From Helicobacter sp. MIT 00-7814 (lineage in GTDB: Bacteria; Campylobacterota; Campylobacteria; Campylobacterales; Helicobacteraceae): a stretch of 64,000 bases of DNA. The stretch is taken from the NCBI RefSeq assembly GCF_003364115.1, contig NZ_NXLL01000009.1, forward strand, positions 1 through 64,000, written 5' to 3'. The notes under the pieces are model-generated. The model saw only the letters and a list, made by a program, of their open reading frames with translations, made no database searches and was not told the origin of the DNA. Below, piece by piece: positions 36,601-44,322 of the stretch; the stretch's first letter is position 1, and every line of letters begins with the position of its first letter. The position numbers and the translations under genes were made by a program.

Positions 36601-36926
36601 TTATCGCAAGCGACAAACTGCGCTTAGAGCTATACAGGCGACTTTGCCTGTGTGAGGAGCTTAGCGAAGTGTATGAGATAGAAGGCGAGATAGAAAATCG
36701 CTTCGGCAAAATCGATGAGCTAAGTCTAAGTTTCCTAGAGCAAATCAGAATCCGCGTGCTGGCAAACAAGCTCAAACTCAAGCAAATCACGCATTTTGGG
36801 CAAAATATTAGCTTCACTTATGAAAATGGTGAAAAAAAATCTTTCCAAAGTGCGAGCAAAGATTGGGACGATGTGCTGGGTTGCATTATGCAGGAACTGC
36901 GCAAAGAGCTTAAATTAAAAGAGTAG
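33633..36926 (+). CDS. mfd: Transcription-repair coupling factor Mfd
   Basis: 1,097 residues. It displaces stalled RNA polymerase and recruits UvrA. Visible parts: UvrB-homology N-terminal region (about 130-230), RNA polymerase interaction domain (GEYIVHSDYGVGIFKGL, about 455), helicase motifs (GDVGFGKTE near residue 603, DEEH near 707, then SATPIPRTL) and the TRCF C-terminal domain. Residues about 285-355 are an acidic E/Q/D/S-rich insertion not expected in the family. Start TTG 33633, with AAGGAA 10 bases before, is likely; it follows ccmA by six bases. Confidence 0.95.
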   Translation: MQELLYNSFDKFAFNFASNGANSTACVLALADYKEALSAWNFFDFFYNNPQLAPNFASKNPKTSESAPKSSDFSRDFKPPKPFLLPEVRAHFGEDLSPYREDLLSLFQTLREFYDFGGKKILCAPISSILYPLPKPALLSSFHISKQSTLSPQALFEKLLEFGYESVEVVELSGEVSVRGEIIDIFMPSFELPYRICFFGDNIESIRVFEPSTQISQKDEFDDLQIPPSFFNTTPLGAVSDMDSADFQNSAQSLWNLGENGALLLTNFPSFITPSALSEAKEIASLQKSIDEAQEDFTQENLEQEDLIQENFTQALDSKNTQESSAKPPCALDYLADFILLDSQNTSKNSESAEITFSPKMLESLLSLHSQKDIILLAPNMALLKSHGLDFSQIPPKLEPRFQKLGIKNIKAIICPNVLNLLTPTKLFLSFNTLESTKKARKRHSKLLLNELNIGEYIVHSDYGVGIFKGLKSVSVLGVVRDFIEIAYQGEDKLLLPVDRLELIERFVADSGSVPVIDRLGKGSFAKLKESVRKKLLEIASGIIELAARRELTRGIKVDCQNVLLQKFLQSAPFELTEDQERSIDEIFKDLESGRVMDRLLSGDVGFGKTEVAMSAMCALVLQGYQCAFLAPTTLLSSQHFSSLSTRFDSMLKSNGNPVRIAKVDRFVSAKEKTRIAQELKNGKIDIVIGTHALLGLEFHNLGLVIIDEEHKFGVKQKEKIKSLCADTHLLSMSATPIPRTLNMALSKIKGFSTLRTPPLMRKGVRTFLKPHNNSLVREVIMRELRRGGQVFYIHNNIASIESKKKELLALLPNLNIAVLHSQIDSVDSEDIMQGFLQGKSQVLLCTSIVESGLHLPNANTIIIEEANRFGIADLHQLRGRVGRGDREGFCYLLVRDEDSLGDEAKKRLSALEKNSYLGSGENLAYHDLEIRGGGNLLGQAQSGHIKKIGYGLYLSMLEECVNKLSGQGEEKKSQVDLKINLSAYLNPELIASDKLRLELYRRLCLCEELSEVYEIEGEIENRFGKIDELSLSFLEQIRIRVLANKLKLKQITHFGQNISFTYENGEKKSFQSASKDWDDVLGCIMQELRKELKLKE

Positions 36927-36929
36927 AGT

Positions 36930-37217
36930 ATGCGCAGGAAAAGGCTTAGGGAGTTTGGCGACTTTGAAATGCCCAAAAAAAGGCGATGCGGGATTTGTGG
37001 GCGCTTGAAACTCAATGCGACAAATATTTTGCTTATTATTTTTGTGTGTGCGGTGATGTATGTGGCAAATCATTTTGAAATGAAGCAATACCGCGAGAAA
37101 AAAATAAAAGAACAAGAGACGCGCCAAAAGGCATTGCAGGATTTTGCGACATTGCAGGATAAATGCTTTTTGAAAAACGATCAAAAAGCCTGCGAGATTC
37201 TGAAAGGTTTTGAGTAA
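36930..37217 (+). CDS. Small single-pass membrane protein, unknown
   Basis: 95 residues. It starts with a basic stretch and a CGIC motif, then one transmembrane helix (about 31-48: ILLIIFVCAVMYVANHF), then a charged coiled coil (about 50-75) and a short C-terminal segment with two cysteines (DKCFLKNDQKACEIL). It starts three bases after the mfd stop and ends before a hairpin terminator. No family recognised. Confidence 0.6.
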   Translation: MRRKRLREFGDFEMPKKRRCGICGRLKLNATNILLIIFVCAVMYVANHFEMKQYREKKIKEQETRQKALQDFATLQDKCFLKNDQKACEILKGFE

Positions 37218-37255
37218 AAGTATTTGTTATAGTAAGTTTTATCTATCAAAATTTG

Positions 37256-37280
37256 CCCCCTCGTCAAAAACAAGAGGGGG
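37256..37280. terminator. Bidirectional terminator between convergent genes
   Basis: CCCCCTC (37256-37262) pairs with GAGGGGG (37274-37280). It lies between the stop of the small membrane gene on the plus strand (37217) and that of the beta-barrel gene on the minus strand (37314). An A/T-rich stretch follows on the minus strand. Confidence 0.55.
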
Positions 37281-37313
37281 GTTGGATTAAATTAAAAAGC
37301 AGAGTGGGGACTT

Positions 37314-38054
37314 TTAAAAAGTGTATTGATAAGAGAATCCATAAAAAGGTTTTAGCTCGTAGTAATACCCAGCAAAGTCACCATCAAGATAGTATTTTGT
37401 AACCAAAGGGATTTTGGAATAAAATTCCCAACGATGTTTGCCAGCTGTAGTGATTGCCACCCCAGCATTGAGAAATGCACTTATGCCATTAGCGCTTCCT
37501 TTGATAGAGCTTGACCATATATAATCAATATTATACTTCAAATTTCCTATACCAACGCCAAAGAATCCGCCAATATAACTAAAAGTTTTTGGTATATGCC
37601 ATTCAACAAGTGCATCGATATTGATATTTTGTGTGTCAAAACGATGATTGAAGCTGTACGAATCTAAATCATACGAAAAAGTATAGTCGTAGTAAGCTCT
37701 TAATCCAAAAGGTGTTGTGTTGTTTTTAAAGTATTGATAGCCGATTCTAAAAGAGTAATATTGAGTAAAGATTCCGTCATTAGCGTTGGGTATCCCAAAG
37801 CCTATAAGCACGCCGCTACGATTTCTACCAAACCACCTCTTTTCCTCTTTTTCAAGCTCGCTTAATCGCTGATATTGAAGCTCTTTTTGTAGTTTTTGAA
37901 GTTCAGATTCTTTGTCTTTGTCCTCTAATTCTTTGCTTTTCACGTCTTGCGTTTGCGCGTTATTTTCTTGTGTGTTTTGAATTTGCGTGTTTGCATGATA
38001 ATTTTCGCCATAGAGGCTAGTCAGCAAGAGAGCTGCAAGAATAAATTTTTTCAT
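37314..38054 (-). CDS. Outer-membrane beta-barrel protein with coiled-coil N-domain
   Basis: 246 residues: signal peptide (MKKFILAALLLTSLYG), then a Q/N-rich stretch and a predicted coiled coil (about 38-75, repeated K, E and L), then a beta-barrel from SGVLIGFGIPN to the C-terminal YGFSYQYTF, the aromatic ending used by outer-membrane barrels. Function unknown; it resembles the small Helicobacter outer-membrane proteins. The promoter contains a ten-G tract next to a perfect TATAAT. ATG 38054 has AAAGGAAC upstream. The divergent neighbour at 38565 has the same domain order. Confidence 0.78.
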   Translation of the reverse strand: MKKFILAALLLTSLYGENYHANTQIQNTQENNAQTQDVKSKELEDKDKESELQKLQKELQYQRLSELEKEEKRWFGRNRSGVLIGFGIPNANDGIFTQYYSFRIGYQYFKNNTTPFGLRAYYDYTFSYDLDSYSFNHRFDTQNINIDALVEWHIPKTFSYIGGFFGVGIGNLKYNIDYIWSSSIKGSANGISAFLNAGVAITTAGKHRWEFYSKIPLVTKYYLDGDFAGYYYELKPFYGFSYQYTF

Positions 38055-38096
38055 CGGATTTGTTCCTTTCGTGGTTAAGATAATAAAAACGCGCGG

Positions 38097-38112
38097 ATTA
38101 TACCCCCCCCCC
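38097..38112 (-). promoter_or_regulatory. Poly-G promoter, probable phase-variable switch
   Basis: On the minus strand ten G residues (38112-38103) directly abut TATAAT (38102-38097). Transcription would start near 38090, giving a leader of about 36 bases. Slippage in the G tract would change the spacing between -10 and any upstream contacts and so the transcription of the 37314-38054 gene. Confidence 0.6.
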
Positions 38113-38483
38113 TCATTAGACTATCCTTAAGGCTAAAATAAAAAAATTTAATAGTAGGTGGATAATAAGAATTTCATCATTTAATTTATGAAAACTGCAC
38201 TTTTCAACTTTTTATATTTAGGAATGCCCTATGCCCTGTGCTTATCTTATTTTTTGTGTTTCTTATTTTGCAATATTTGAAATATAAGCTTGTGAATGCA
38301 AGAAAATTTAAGAGTTTTAAAAAAATCGTTGTATTAAATTTGGCTAATTTTTTAATGTTGTTTTAAAAAAAAATAGAATCCTTTTTGACATTTTTTTCAT
38401 TTCTGCTTTACTTCTCCCTTTAGATTCTGTGTAACTTCGTAACTTTGTAAAAAAGTTTTTGATGAATTTAATGAGTTTCCTTG

Positions 38484-38506
38484 AAAAAAAAAAAAAACAA
38501 TATCAT
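38484..38506 (+). promoter_or_regulatory. Poly-A tract beside a possible -10 box
   Basis: Fourteen A residues at 38484-38497, three bases before TATCAT (38501-38506), 58 bases before ATG 38565. The -10 assignment is tentative. A nine-A run also directly precedes the ribosome-binding site (38544-38552). Confidence 0.45.
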
Positions 38507-38564
38507 TTGATTGTGCGCTTGAAATACGGCGTAAAAACAAAACAAAAAAAAAGGAGAAAACACA

Positions 38565-39461
38565 ATGACAAAATACTTGAAAATTGCTTGTATTTTGGGA
38601 ATCTTAGGATTAGGGTGCAATATAATTGCTGATGATATGCAAAAAGAGATAGAAGCTCTAAAGAAAGAAAATGAGCTTTTGGAATTAAAGAAAAAGAATG
38701 AGCAGTTAAAGGCTGGGAAAGAAGTAAAAGAATCTAGCGCAGAATCTGCTGTTGATAAAAGTGGATTCTTAGGATTCTGTAAAGGAGAGCATAAGAATAC
38801 AGGTTGTTTTATAGGGGTTGAGTTGGGATATGCGCCGAGTGTGGAAAATTACATGAGTGTGGATATCCCACTTAATTACACAACCTTTAATCAATCCACC
38901 TACGCACTTCCCATCAATCTAGCTTTAGGCTGGCAATGGTATTATGCACAAAATGCAGGATTTCAGTTTAAGGGCTATGTGGGATATGCGAGCTACAATT
39001 CAAGTCAAGATGGGCAAGAGACAATTGATTCAAGTAGCGGGCAAACATCATATGCCCAAAAAACTGATTACCTTAATTCCTCCGCAGTGCATTTTGGTTT
39101 AGAAGCCTCATATCTTTATGATTTTATCTACAATGAAACGCATACCTTTGGTGCAAATGTAGGTATTGGCTATGAGTTTGGCGTATTTATGGGGCAAGGA
39201 TACAAAAACGATGTTACAGGCTATAGCACAAATTCTATAGATTTTGATTCCTACTTTGGCTCAAGTTTTATTACAACCATTGGGATTCATTACTTCTATA
39301 AAAGTCATCATCAATTTGGGCTAAGCTATCGCTATAAAAGTGGCTATACAATAGGTGAAGGCGGAAGTCAAACAATAACAGACGCAGGAATAAACGCACC
39401 TGTCAAATACTCCACCACACCAAAAAGCGCGATAATGCTTTCATATCTTTATAGATTCTAA
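38565..39461 (+). CDS. Outer-membrane beta-barrel protein with coiled-coil N-domain
   Basis: 298 residues: signal peptide (TKYLKIACILGILGLGCNIIA), a leucine-zipper-like coiled coil (about 25-55: MQKEIEALKKENELLELKKK), then two cysteines (FCKGEHKNTGCF) opening a beta-barrel domain of repeated aromatic strands ending with SYLYRF. This matches the architecture of the divergent 37314-38054 protein, so they are likely related. Function unknown. AAGGAG precedes the ATG at a good distance. A homopolymer A14 lies in its promoter region. Confidence 0.78.
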   Translation: MTKYLKIACILGILGLGCNIIADDMQKEIEALKKENELLELKKKNEQLKAGKEVKESSAESAVDKSGFLGFCKGEHKNTGCFIGVELGYAPSVENYMSVDIPLNYTTFNQSTYALPINLALGWQWYYAQNAGFQFKGYVGYASYNSSQDGQETIDSSSGQTSYAQKTDYLNSSAVHFGLEASYLYDFIYNETHTFGANVGIGYEFGVFMGQGYKNDVTGYSTNSIDFDSYFGSSFITTIGIHYFYKSHHQFGLSYRYKSGYTIGEGGSQTITDAGINAPVKYSTTPKSAIMLSYLYRF

Positions 39462-39474
39462 AAGTTTAGAATCC

Positions 39475-39498
39475 GCTAGCCCTTTTGAAGTGGCTAGC
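39475..39498. terminator. Hairpin between convergent barrel gene and rdgB
   Basis: GCTAGCC (39475-39481) and GGCTAGC (39492-39498) form a perfect 7-bp stem, ten-base loop, just after the barrel gene stop and over the rdgB stop. No clear T tract follows on the plus strand. Possibly shared by both transcripts. Confidence 0.4.
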
Positions 39499-40339
39499 AG
39501 ATTTCCAGCAAATATTTTATACATTTATCAAGTGCTTTTTTGCGGTGTGAAATCGCGTTTTTTTTCTCTATCTGCGCGAGTGTCTGCGTATAGCCATTTG
39601 GCATAAAAATCGGATCATAGCCAAATCCGCCATTTCCCAAAATCTCTCCAATCACCCTACCCTCGCAGATTCCCTCAAAGTGCCTAGCGACATTTTTAGA
39701 ATCCAGCAAGCAAAGATTTGCCACAAAACGCGCTTTTGATTCTCTAACCCCAAGCGTTTTAAGCTCAAAAAGCACGCGTTCGACATTAAGCCTATCGGTG
39801 TTAAAATCCTTTGGTAAGCCCTTTTTGTAAGTGTTCCATGCGCTAAATTCCAAAGTTTCTAAATCTAAAAATCGCGCGCTATAAATCCCAGGACTTCCTC
39901 CCAGAATATCAATGCAAAGCCCGCTATCCTCACTTAAAATAAAAAAATCTCCATTTTGCAAATCCTGCAAATCTTCCGCTGAAGTTTTATGCAATAAAGC
40001 GCTATCTTTTAAGGTGCCACTTTTTAAGGATTCTTGCAAAGCCTTATAAATCGCCTCTGCTTTAATCCTTGCATTTTCTGCGAAACTACTGCCATTTTCT
40101 ACGATTTCAAAAGGTGTCAAAAAATCGCTAAAACTTCGTATTTTAAGGCTTTGTAATGGATTTTTAGCAATTAGATTATTTAAGTGATAGTTTTGCTCTA
40201 CTCTGCCCTTATTTAGGGAATCTTTGGTGTCACTACAAGAAGAATTTTTTAAAGATTGTGCTACGCTTAAAGATTCTGCAAAAATCGCCTGAATCTCTTT
40301 GACTTTGTGCAAGTTAGAAGTTGCTAGAATGAGGAGCAT
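39494..40339 (-). CDS. rdgB: Non-canonical purine NTP pyrophosphatase (RdgB/HAM1)
   Basis: Hydrolyses dITP, XTP and similar damaged nucleotides to the monophosphate. LILATSNLHKVKEI, FILSEDSGLCIDILGG, GFGYDPIFMP and the C-terminal SHRKKALDK are the family motifs. At 281 residues it is much longer than the usual 190-200, owing to two insertions, about residues 24-65 (S/K/N/L-rich) and about residues 95-130, both between conserved motifs. ATG 40339 with AGGAG upstream. The tRNA gene lies just upstream on the same strand. Confidence 0.9.
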   Translation of the reverse strand: MLLILATSNLHKVKEIQAIFAESLSVAQSLKNSSCSDTKDSLNKGRVEQNYHLNNLIAKNPLQSLKIRSFSDFLTPFEIVENGSSFAENARIKAEAIYKALQESLKSGTLKDSALLHKTSAEDLQDLQNGDFFILSEDSGLCIDILGGSPGIYSARFLDLETLEFSAWNTYKKGLPKDFNTDRLNVERVLFELKTLGVRESKARFVANLCLLDSKNVARHFEGICEGRVIGEILGNGGFGYDPIFMPNGYTQTLAQIEKKNAISHRKKALDKCIKYLLEIC

Positions 40340-40380
40340 TTGGGTTTCCTAGTTTAGATTTTCCTAAAAAATAATAGAGG

Positions 40381-40457
40381 TGGTGTCCTCGATGCGATTT
40401 GAACGCATGACCTCTCGATTAGGAATCGAGTGCTCTATCCAGCTGAGCTACGAGGAC
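40381..40457 (-). tRNA. tRNA-Arg (anticodon CCU)
   Basis: A 77-base cloverleaf on the minus strand: acceptor GTCCTCG pairs with CGAGGAC, D arm GCTC/GAGC, anticodon stem CTCGA/TCGAG with loop TTCCTAA giving anticodon CCT (complement at 40421-40423), T arm ATGCG/CGCAT with TTCAAAT, discriminator A and an encoded CCA end. It reads AGG codons. Confidence 0.96.
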
Positions 40458-40557
40458 TTAGCAATGCAATGTGTGAGAGAATGCTTTAAAAGGCGAGATT
40501 CTACTTAGATTTTCTACACAAATCAATAAATTTTTCATTTTTTTAGCGTTTTTTTTG

Positions 40558-40563
40558 TAAAAT
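40558..40563 (+). promoter_or_regulatory. Probable -10 box for gap-pgi
   Basis: TAAAAT at 40558-40563 in TTTTTGTAAAATACGCG, 33 bases before ATG 40596, after a T-rich stretch. Confidence 0.4.
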
Positions 40564-40595
40564 ACGCGACTATTTTTGATAAAAAAGGGGTTTTT

Positions 40596-41579
40596 ATGGC
40601 GGTAAAGGTAGCAATCAACGGGAGCGGGCGCATTGGCCTATGTAGCGCGCGCATAATAGGAAAGCGCGATGATATCGAGCTTGTGGCGTTTAATAGCACC
40701 GCGGATATCGATACTTTGGTGCATTTGTTGCGCTATGATTCCGTGCATGGGCGCTATGATGTGGAAAAGCTGGATTCTCACACCTTGCGTATTGGGAACA
40801 ATAAATGCGTAAAAATTTTAAGCGATAGGGATCCTAGCAATCTTGATTTTGGCGACGCGCAGGCTGTGATTGAATGCACGGGGAAATTTAACTCAAAAAC
40901 CGCTTCAAGCGCGCATCTTAAGGGCAATGTGAAAAGGGTGATTATCTCCGCACCCGCTGATGAGGCGCCGACCTTTGTCTATGGTGTCAATCACACAAGC
41001 TACGCGGGCGAGCCTGTGATTTCCAACGCTTCTTGCACCACGAACTGCCTTGCACCCATCGCAAAAGTCCTCAACGACGCCTACGGGATAGAATCCGCGC
41101 TTATGACGACAATCCACAGCTACACAAACGACCAAAATGTCCTTGATGTCAAGCATAAGGACATCCGCCGTGCGCGCGCTGCAGCGCTTAATATCATCCC
41201 CACAAGCTCTGGCGCGGCAAAAGCAGTAGGATTGGTAATCCCTGAGCTTAGCGGGAAGTTTAATGGCTTTGCCGTGCGCGTGCCAACGCCGGATGTGAGC
41301 CTTGTAGATTTGAGTGTGAATCTCAAAAAACAAGCGAGCAAAGAGGAAATTAACGCCCTTTTTGAAAGCGCGCAAAACACCACGATGAAGGGAATTATCT
41401 ATGTAGATAATGAAAAGTGCGTCTCAAGTGATTTCATCGGCTCGCCTTATAGCGCGATTTTTGTGCCGGACAAAACGCTAGCCATCGGCAACAGCGCAAA
41501 AGTGCTGGCATGGTATGATAATGAAATGGGCTACTCTACGCGCCTTGTGGATATGAGCGTGTATGCAATCACACATTAG
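40596..41579 (+). CDS. gap: Glyceraldehyde-3-phosphate dehydrogenase
   Basis: 327 residues; NAD(P)-dependent oxidation of glyceraldehyde-3-phosphate. The Rossmann start [16 protein letters not shown] and the catalytic loop [12 protein letters not shown] (Cys147) are clear, with the active-site histidine region [12 protein letters not shown]. In the canonical enzyme the sequence after the glycine-rich loop is INGFGRIGR; here Ser and Leu replace two of these. It is followed by pgi after 16 bases. In these bacteria the enzyme may work in gluconeogenesis. AAGGGG lies before the ATG. Confidence 0.95.
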   Translation: MAVKVAINGSGRIGLCSARIIGKRDDIELVAFNSTADIDTLVHLLRYDSVHGRYDVEKLDSHTLRIGNNKCVKILSDRDPSNLDFGDAQAVIECTGKFNSKTASSAHLKGNVKRVIISAPADEAPTFVYGVNHTSYAGEPVISNASCTTNCLAPIAKVLNDAYGIESALMTTIHSYTNDQNVLDVKHKDIRRARAAALNIIPTSSGAAKAVGLVIPELSGKFNGFAVRVPTPDVSLVDLSVNLKKQASKEEINALFESAQNTTMKGIIYVDNEKCVSSDFIGSPYSAIFVPDKTLAIGNSAKVLAWYDNEMGYSTRLVDMSVYAITH

Positions 41580-41595
41580 CAATCAAGGGGCAACA

Positions 41596-42861
41596 ATGCT
41601 AACTTTTAGCCAAAACTTCGCTACAAAAGACAATAAAGCACAAAAAGACGCGCTTTTTTCGCAAATTCTTAAAGAAAAGCAAAACAAGGCAAGTGGATAT
41701 TATGAGCTTCCATTCCAAAAGCGCGCATTGCAAGATTCTAAGGAATATCTAAACGCGCATAAAGAGCTTTTAAAAAACCTTAAAGATCTCGTCATTATCG
41801 GCGTTGGTGGTAGTTCGCTGGGGCTTAGAGCGGTAGATTCTCTACTTTCGCACACTAAAAATCGCAAAAATATCGCGCTTCATTTTTTAGAACATACGGA
41901 TTCTATCGCTACCAACGCCACGCTAAAAAAGCTTAAATTTAAAAACACGCTTTTTGTAGCGATTTCAAAATCCGGCACGACGATTGAAACTTCCTCGCTG
42001 ATGAAATATGTGCTGGAGCGCTTCAAGATTCTTGAAAACAAGGAATCTAAAAAGCACCTGCTAGTCATAACTGATGAAAACTCGCCCTTGCAGCAATGGG
42101 CGCACAAGGAGCATATCGCTGCGGTGTGCATTGATAAAAATGTCGGCGGGCGCTTTTCGGGGCTTAGCGCGATTGGCATACTGCCTCTAAAAATTCTTGG
42201 TTATGATACAAAGGCGCTTCTTAAAGGCGCAAGGGAGTTTGCGGAAAGCTTTTTTGCGCGCAAAGAAGAGCATTTGTTGCAAAAGGCGCTTTTTTTGGCG
42301 CAAAACTACAAGCGCTACCCGATTAATGTGCTATTCTCGTATGCAAGCGTTTTTAAGGATTTCAACGCGTGGTATGTCCAGCTGTGGGGGGAAAGTTTGG
42401 GGAAAATTGCGCAAAATGGCGATTCTATCGGGCTTACGCCTGTTGGGTTGGTTGGCAGTATCGACCAGCACTCATTTTTACAGCTTATCGTGCAAGGCGT
42501 GAAAGATAAAAGCGTAACTTTCCTCGCACTTAGCCCTAAGCTTTTTACAAAGCCCACAATCCCAAATCTTAAGCTTGAGTTTTTAGAATCTACAAATTTT
42601 GTCAATACGATGAGCTTCGCGCAGTTGCTCTACAAACAGCAACAAGCCACGATGCAAACGCTTCAAGCCCAAAATATCCCAACGGATTTTATCAAGCTAG
42701 ATTCTCTTAGCGAATCGAGCGTTGGCGCGCTTATAATGTATTATGAGCTTTTGACTTCTGCGGTGGGTTGCTTGTTTGAGATTAACACTTACGATCAGCC
42801 CGGCGTGGAATTTGGCAAAAAGCGCTTGTTTGAGGACATTACCAAAAAGGCAAAAGCGTGA
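41596..42861 (+). CDS. pgi: Glucose-6-phosphate isomerase
   Basis: 421 residues, the short bacterial type. VIIGVGGSSLGLRAVDSLL and FVAISKSGTTIETSS bind the sugar phosphate, and GGRFSGLSAIGILPL and QHSFLQLIVQG are the two PGI signatures, with the catalytic Glu/His near the C-terminus. ATG 41596 has AAGGGGC upstream; an in-frame ATG at 41563 lies inside gap. Its TGA overlaps the GTG of mqnP. Confidence 0.94.
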   Translation: MLTFSQNFATKDNKAQKDALFSQILKEKQNKASGYYELPFQKRALQDSKEYLNAHKELLKNLKDLVIIGVGGSSLGLRAVDSLLSHTKNRKNIALHFLEHTDSIATNATLKKLKFKNTLFVAISKSGTTIETSSLMKYVLERFKILENKESKKHLLVITDENSPLQQWAHKEHIAAVCIDKNVGGRFSGLSAIGILPLKILGYDTKALLKGAREFAESFFARKEEHLLQKALFLAQNYKRYPINVLFSYASVFKDFNAWYVQLWGESLGKIAQNGDSIGLTPVGLVGSIDQHSFLQLIVQGVKDKSVTFLALSPKLFTKPTIPNLKLEFLESTNFVNTMSFAQLLYKQQQATMQTLQAQNIPTDFIKLDSLSESSVGALIMYYELLTSAVGCLFEINTYDQPGVEFGKKRLFEDITKKAKA

Positions 42862-43760
42862 GAGATGGATTTTTAGCGAATCTTTTTCAAAAGTTTAAAA
42901 ATTTCAATGAACTTGTGATGTTTCAGCACACCGCTTTTTCTGCGGCGTTTATCCTTGTGGCGATGGTTGTGGCGAGCTTGAAAGTCAATTTTGGCGTATG
43001 GGTGGGGACAAAAACCTTTCTTCTTTGCGCACTAGCGCTTATTAGCGCGCGAAATTTTGCCATGGCGTTTAATAGATTAGCAGACAGACGCTATGATATG
43101 CTAAATATCCGCACAAAGAGCCGTCCTAGCGTTGATGGGCGTATTAGCTTTATGGCGATGAGCGTGTTTTGCGCGCTTAATGCGATTATTTTCATCGTCA
43201 CTTCGTATTTTATCAATCCCCTAGCCTTCGGGCTTTCTATCCCATTTTTATTTGTGCTTGGTGGATATTCTTTGATGAAGCGATTTTCCTACCTTGCGCA
43301 TTTGGTGCTTGGGATTTCTTTGAGTTTGGCGCCGATTGCTGGCTGTATCGCAGTTTTGGGAAGTTTAGAAATGTGGTGTCTGATGCTTTCTATTGGCGTG
43401 ATGTTTTGGGTGGCAGGATTTGACTTGCTGTATTCTTTGCAAGATATGGAGTTTGATTTAGAGCATAAGCTTTATTCTATCCCTTCGCGCTTTGGCGCAA
43501 AAAATACGCTGTATCTTTCAAGGATCTTTCATATCTGCACGCTACTTTTTTGGGGAGCTTTTATCTTTGAATCTAGCGTGCTTGGCGCTGTGAGCTATTT
43601 GGGACTTTTTGTCTGTGCGCTTATGCTACTTTATGAGCAATACCTTGTGCATAAGGATTTTAGAAACATTCCAAAAGCATTTTTTGCCACTAATGGCTAT
43701 CTTGGGTTTATTTTCCTAGCATTTGTGCTAGCTGATGGGGTTTGGCACTATGGAATTTAG
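42858..43760 (+). CDS. mqnP: UbiA-type prenyltransferase, menaquinone biosynthesis (MqnP)
   Basis: A 300-residue integral membrane protein with eight or nine helices. The two Asp-rich motifs are NRLADRRYD and DLLYSLQDMEFD, which bind prenyl diphosphate through Mg2+. In this phylum menaquinone is made through futalosine, and the UbiA homologue attaches the polyprenyl chain to dihydroxynaphthoate carboxylate, called MqnP. GTG start at 42858 overlaps the pgi stop (GTGA). The aminofutalosine deaminase mqnX lies 7 kb away. Confidence 0.85.
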   Translation: MRDGFLANLFQKFKNFNELVMFQHTAFSAAFILVAMVVASLKVNFGVWVGTKTFLLCALALISARNFAMAFNRLADRRYDMLNIRTKSRPSVDGRISFMAMSVFCALNAIIFIVTSYFINPLAFGLSIPFLFVLGGYSLMKRFSYLAHLVLGISLSLAPIAGCIAVLGSLEMWCLMLSIGVMFWVAGFDLLYSLQDMEFDLEHKLYSIPSRFGAKNTLYLSRIFHICTLLFWGAFIFESSVLGAVSYLGLFVCALMLLYEQYLVHKDFRNIPKAFFATNGYLGFIFLAFVLADGVWHYGI

Positions 43761-44304
43761 AGAGTTGCTAAAAAACTTTGGGATTGAAACGCGCCTTGGA
43801 GCGTGCCATCTAAATATCGCTTATGACTATCTTAGCAAATCTAATCAAGCGCGCTATGAAGCGGAGTTTGTGGGGTTGGCAAATATGAGCGATTCTCCGA
43901 TGTCACGCTATATCAATGTTTTGCGTGCTAAAAATCGCGCTGAAGAAGGTGGCGAGGCGATTTTTGAGCTTTTAAGTGAAATATACAAAAAGCTTGATAA
44001 TTTAGAGCGCCTTTTGAAGCAAGAAGATTCTGAACTGCCATCTTTACCTTATAATGCTAAACTTGCCTTCATCGGACACGACGCGCTTTGTTTAGAAAGT
44101 GAATCTTTCTTGCAACTTGATGCGCTATATATGCGCTTGTTTTTGCCAACTTTGCCACAGCATTATATTGGTATCTTTGCTAAAGCGCTAAATCCGCAAA
44201 TCGCGCAAATTGAGAGAATACATATCCGCGAGAGGCAGGCGTATGATAGCTTTGTCGTGGAATGCGAGCGCACAATGATTTTGGATAAAAAAAGCCTACA
44301 ATAA
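43750..44304 (+). CDS. Unknown protein downstream of mqnP
   Basis: 184 residues, helical, soluble. It opens with FRELLKNFGIETRLGACHLNIAYDYL and has a long central helix (EAIFELLSEIYKKLDNLERLLKQ). A later GIFAKALNPQIAQIERIHIRERQAYDSF is conserved-looking but gives no motif I recognise. Start ATG 43750 lies in the last 11 bases of mqnP. The next gene (44323) follows after 18 bases, so both could form a lineage-specific pair. Confidence 0.65.
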   Translation: MEFRELLKNFGIETRLGACHLNIAYDYLSKSNQARYEAEFVGLANMSDSPMSRYINVLRAKNRAEEGGEAIFELLSEIYKKLDNLERLLKQEDSELPSLPYNAKLAFIGHDALCLESESFLQLDALYMRLFLPTLPQHYIGIFAKALNPQIAQIERIHIRERQAYDSFVVECERTMILDKKSLQ

Positions 44305-44322
44305 CACCACAGAAGGAACACT

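Larger units (their letters stand above)
38055..38564. other. 510-base divergent intergenic region
   Basis: No gene is seen. It is A/T-rich and holds the two homopolymer-containing promoters (38097-38112 minus; 38484-38506 plus) and long A and T runs between. The centre (about 38160-38460) has no convincing open frame or structure that I can identify. Confidence 0.6.
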
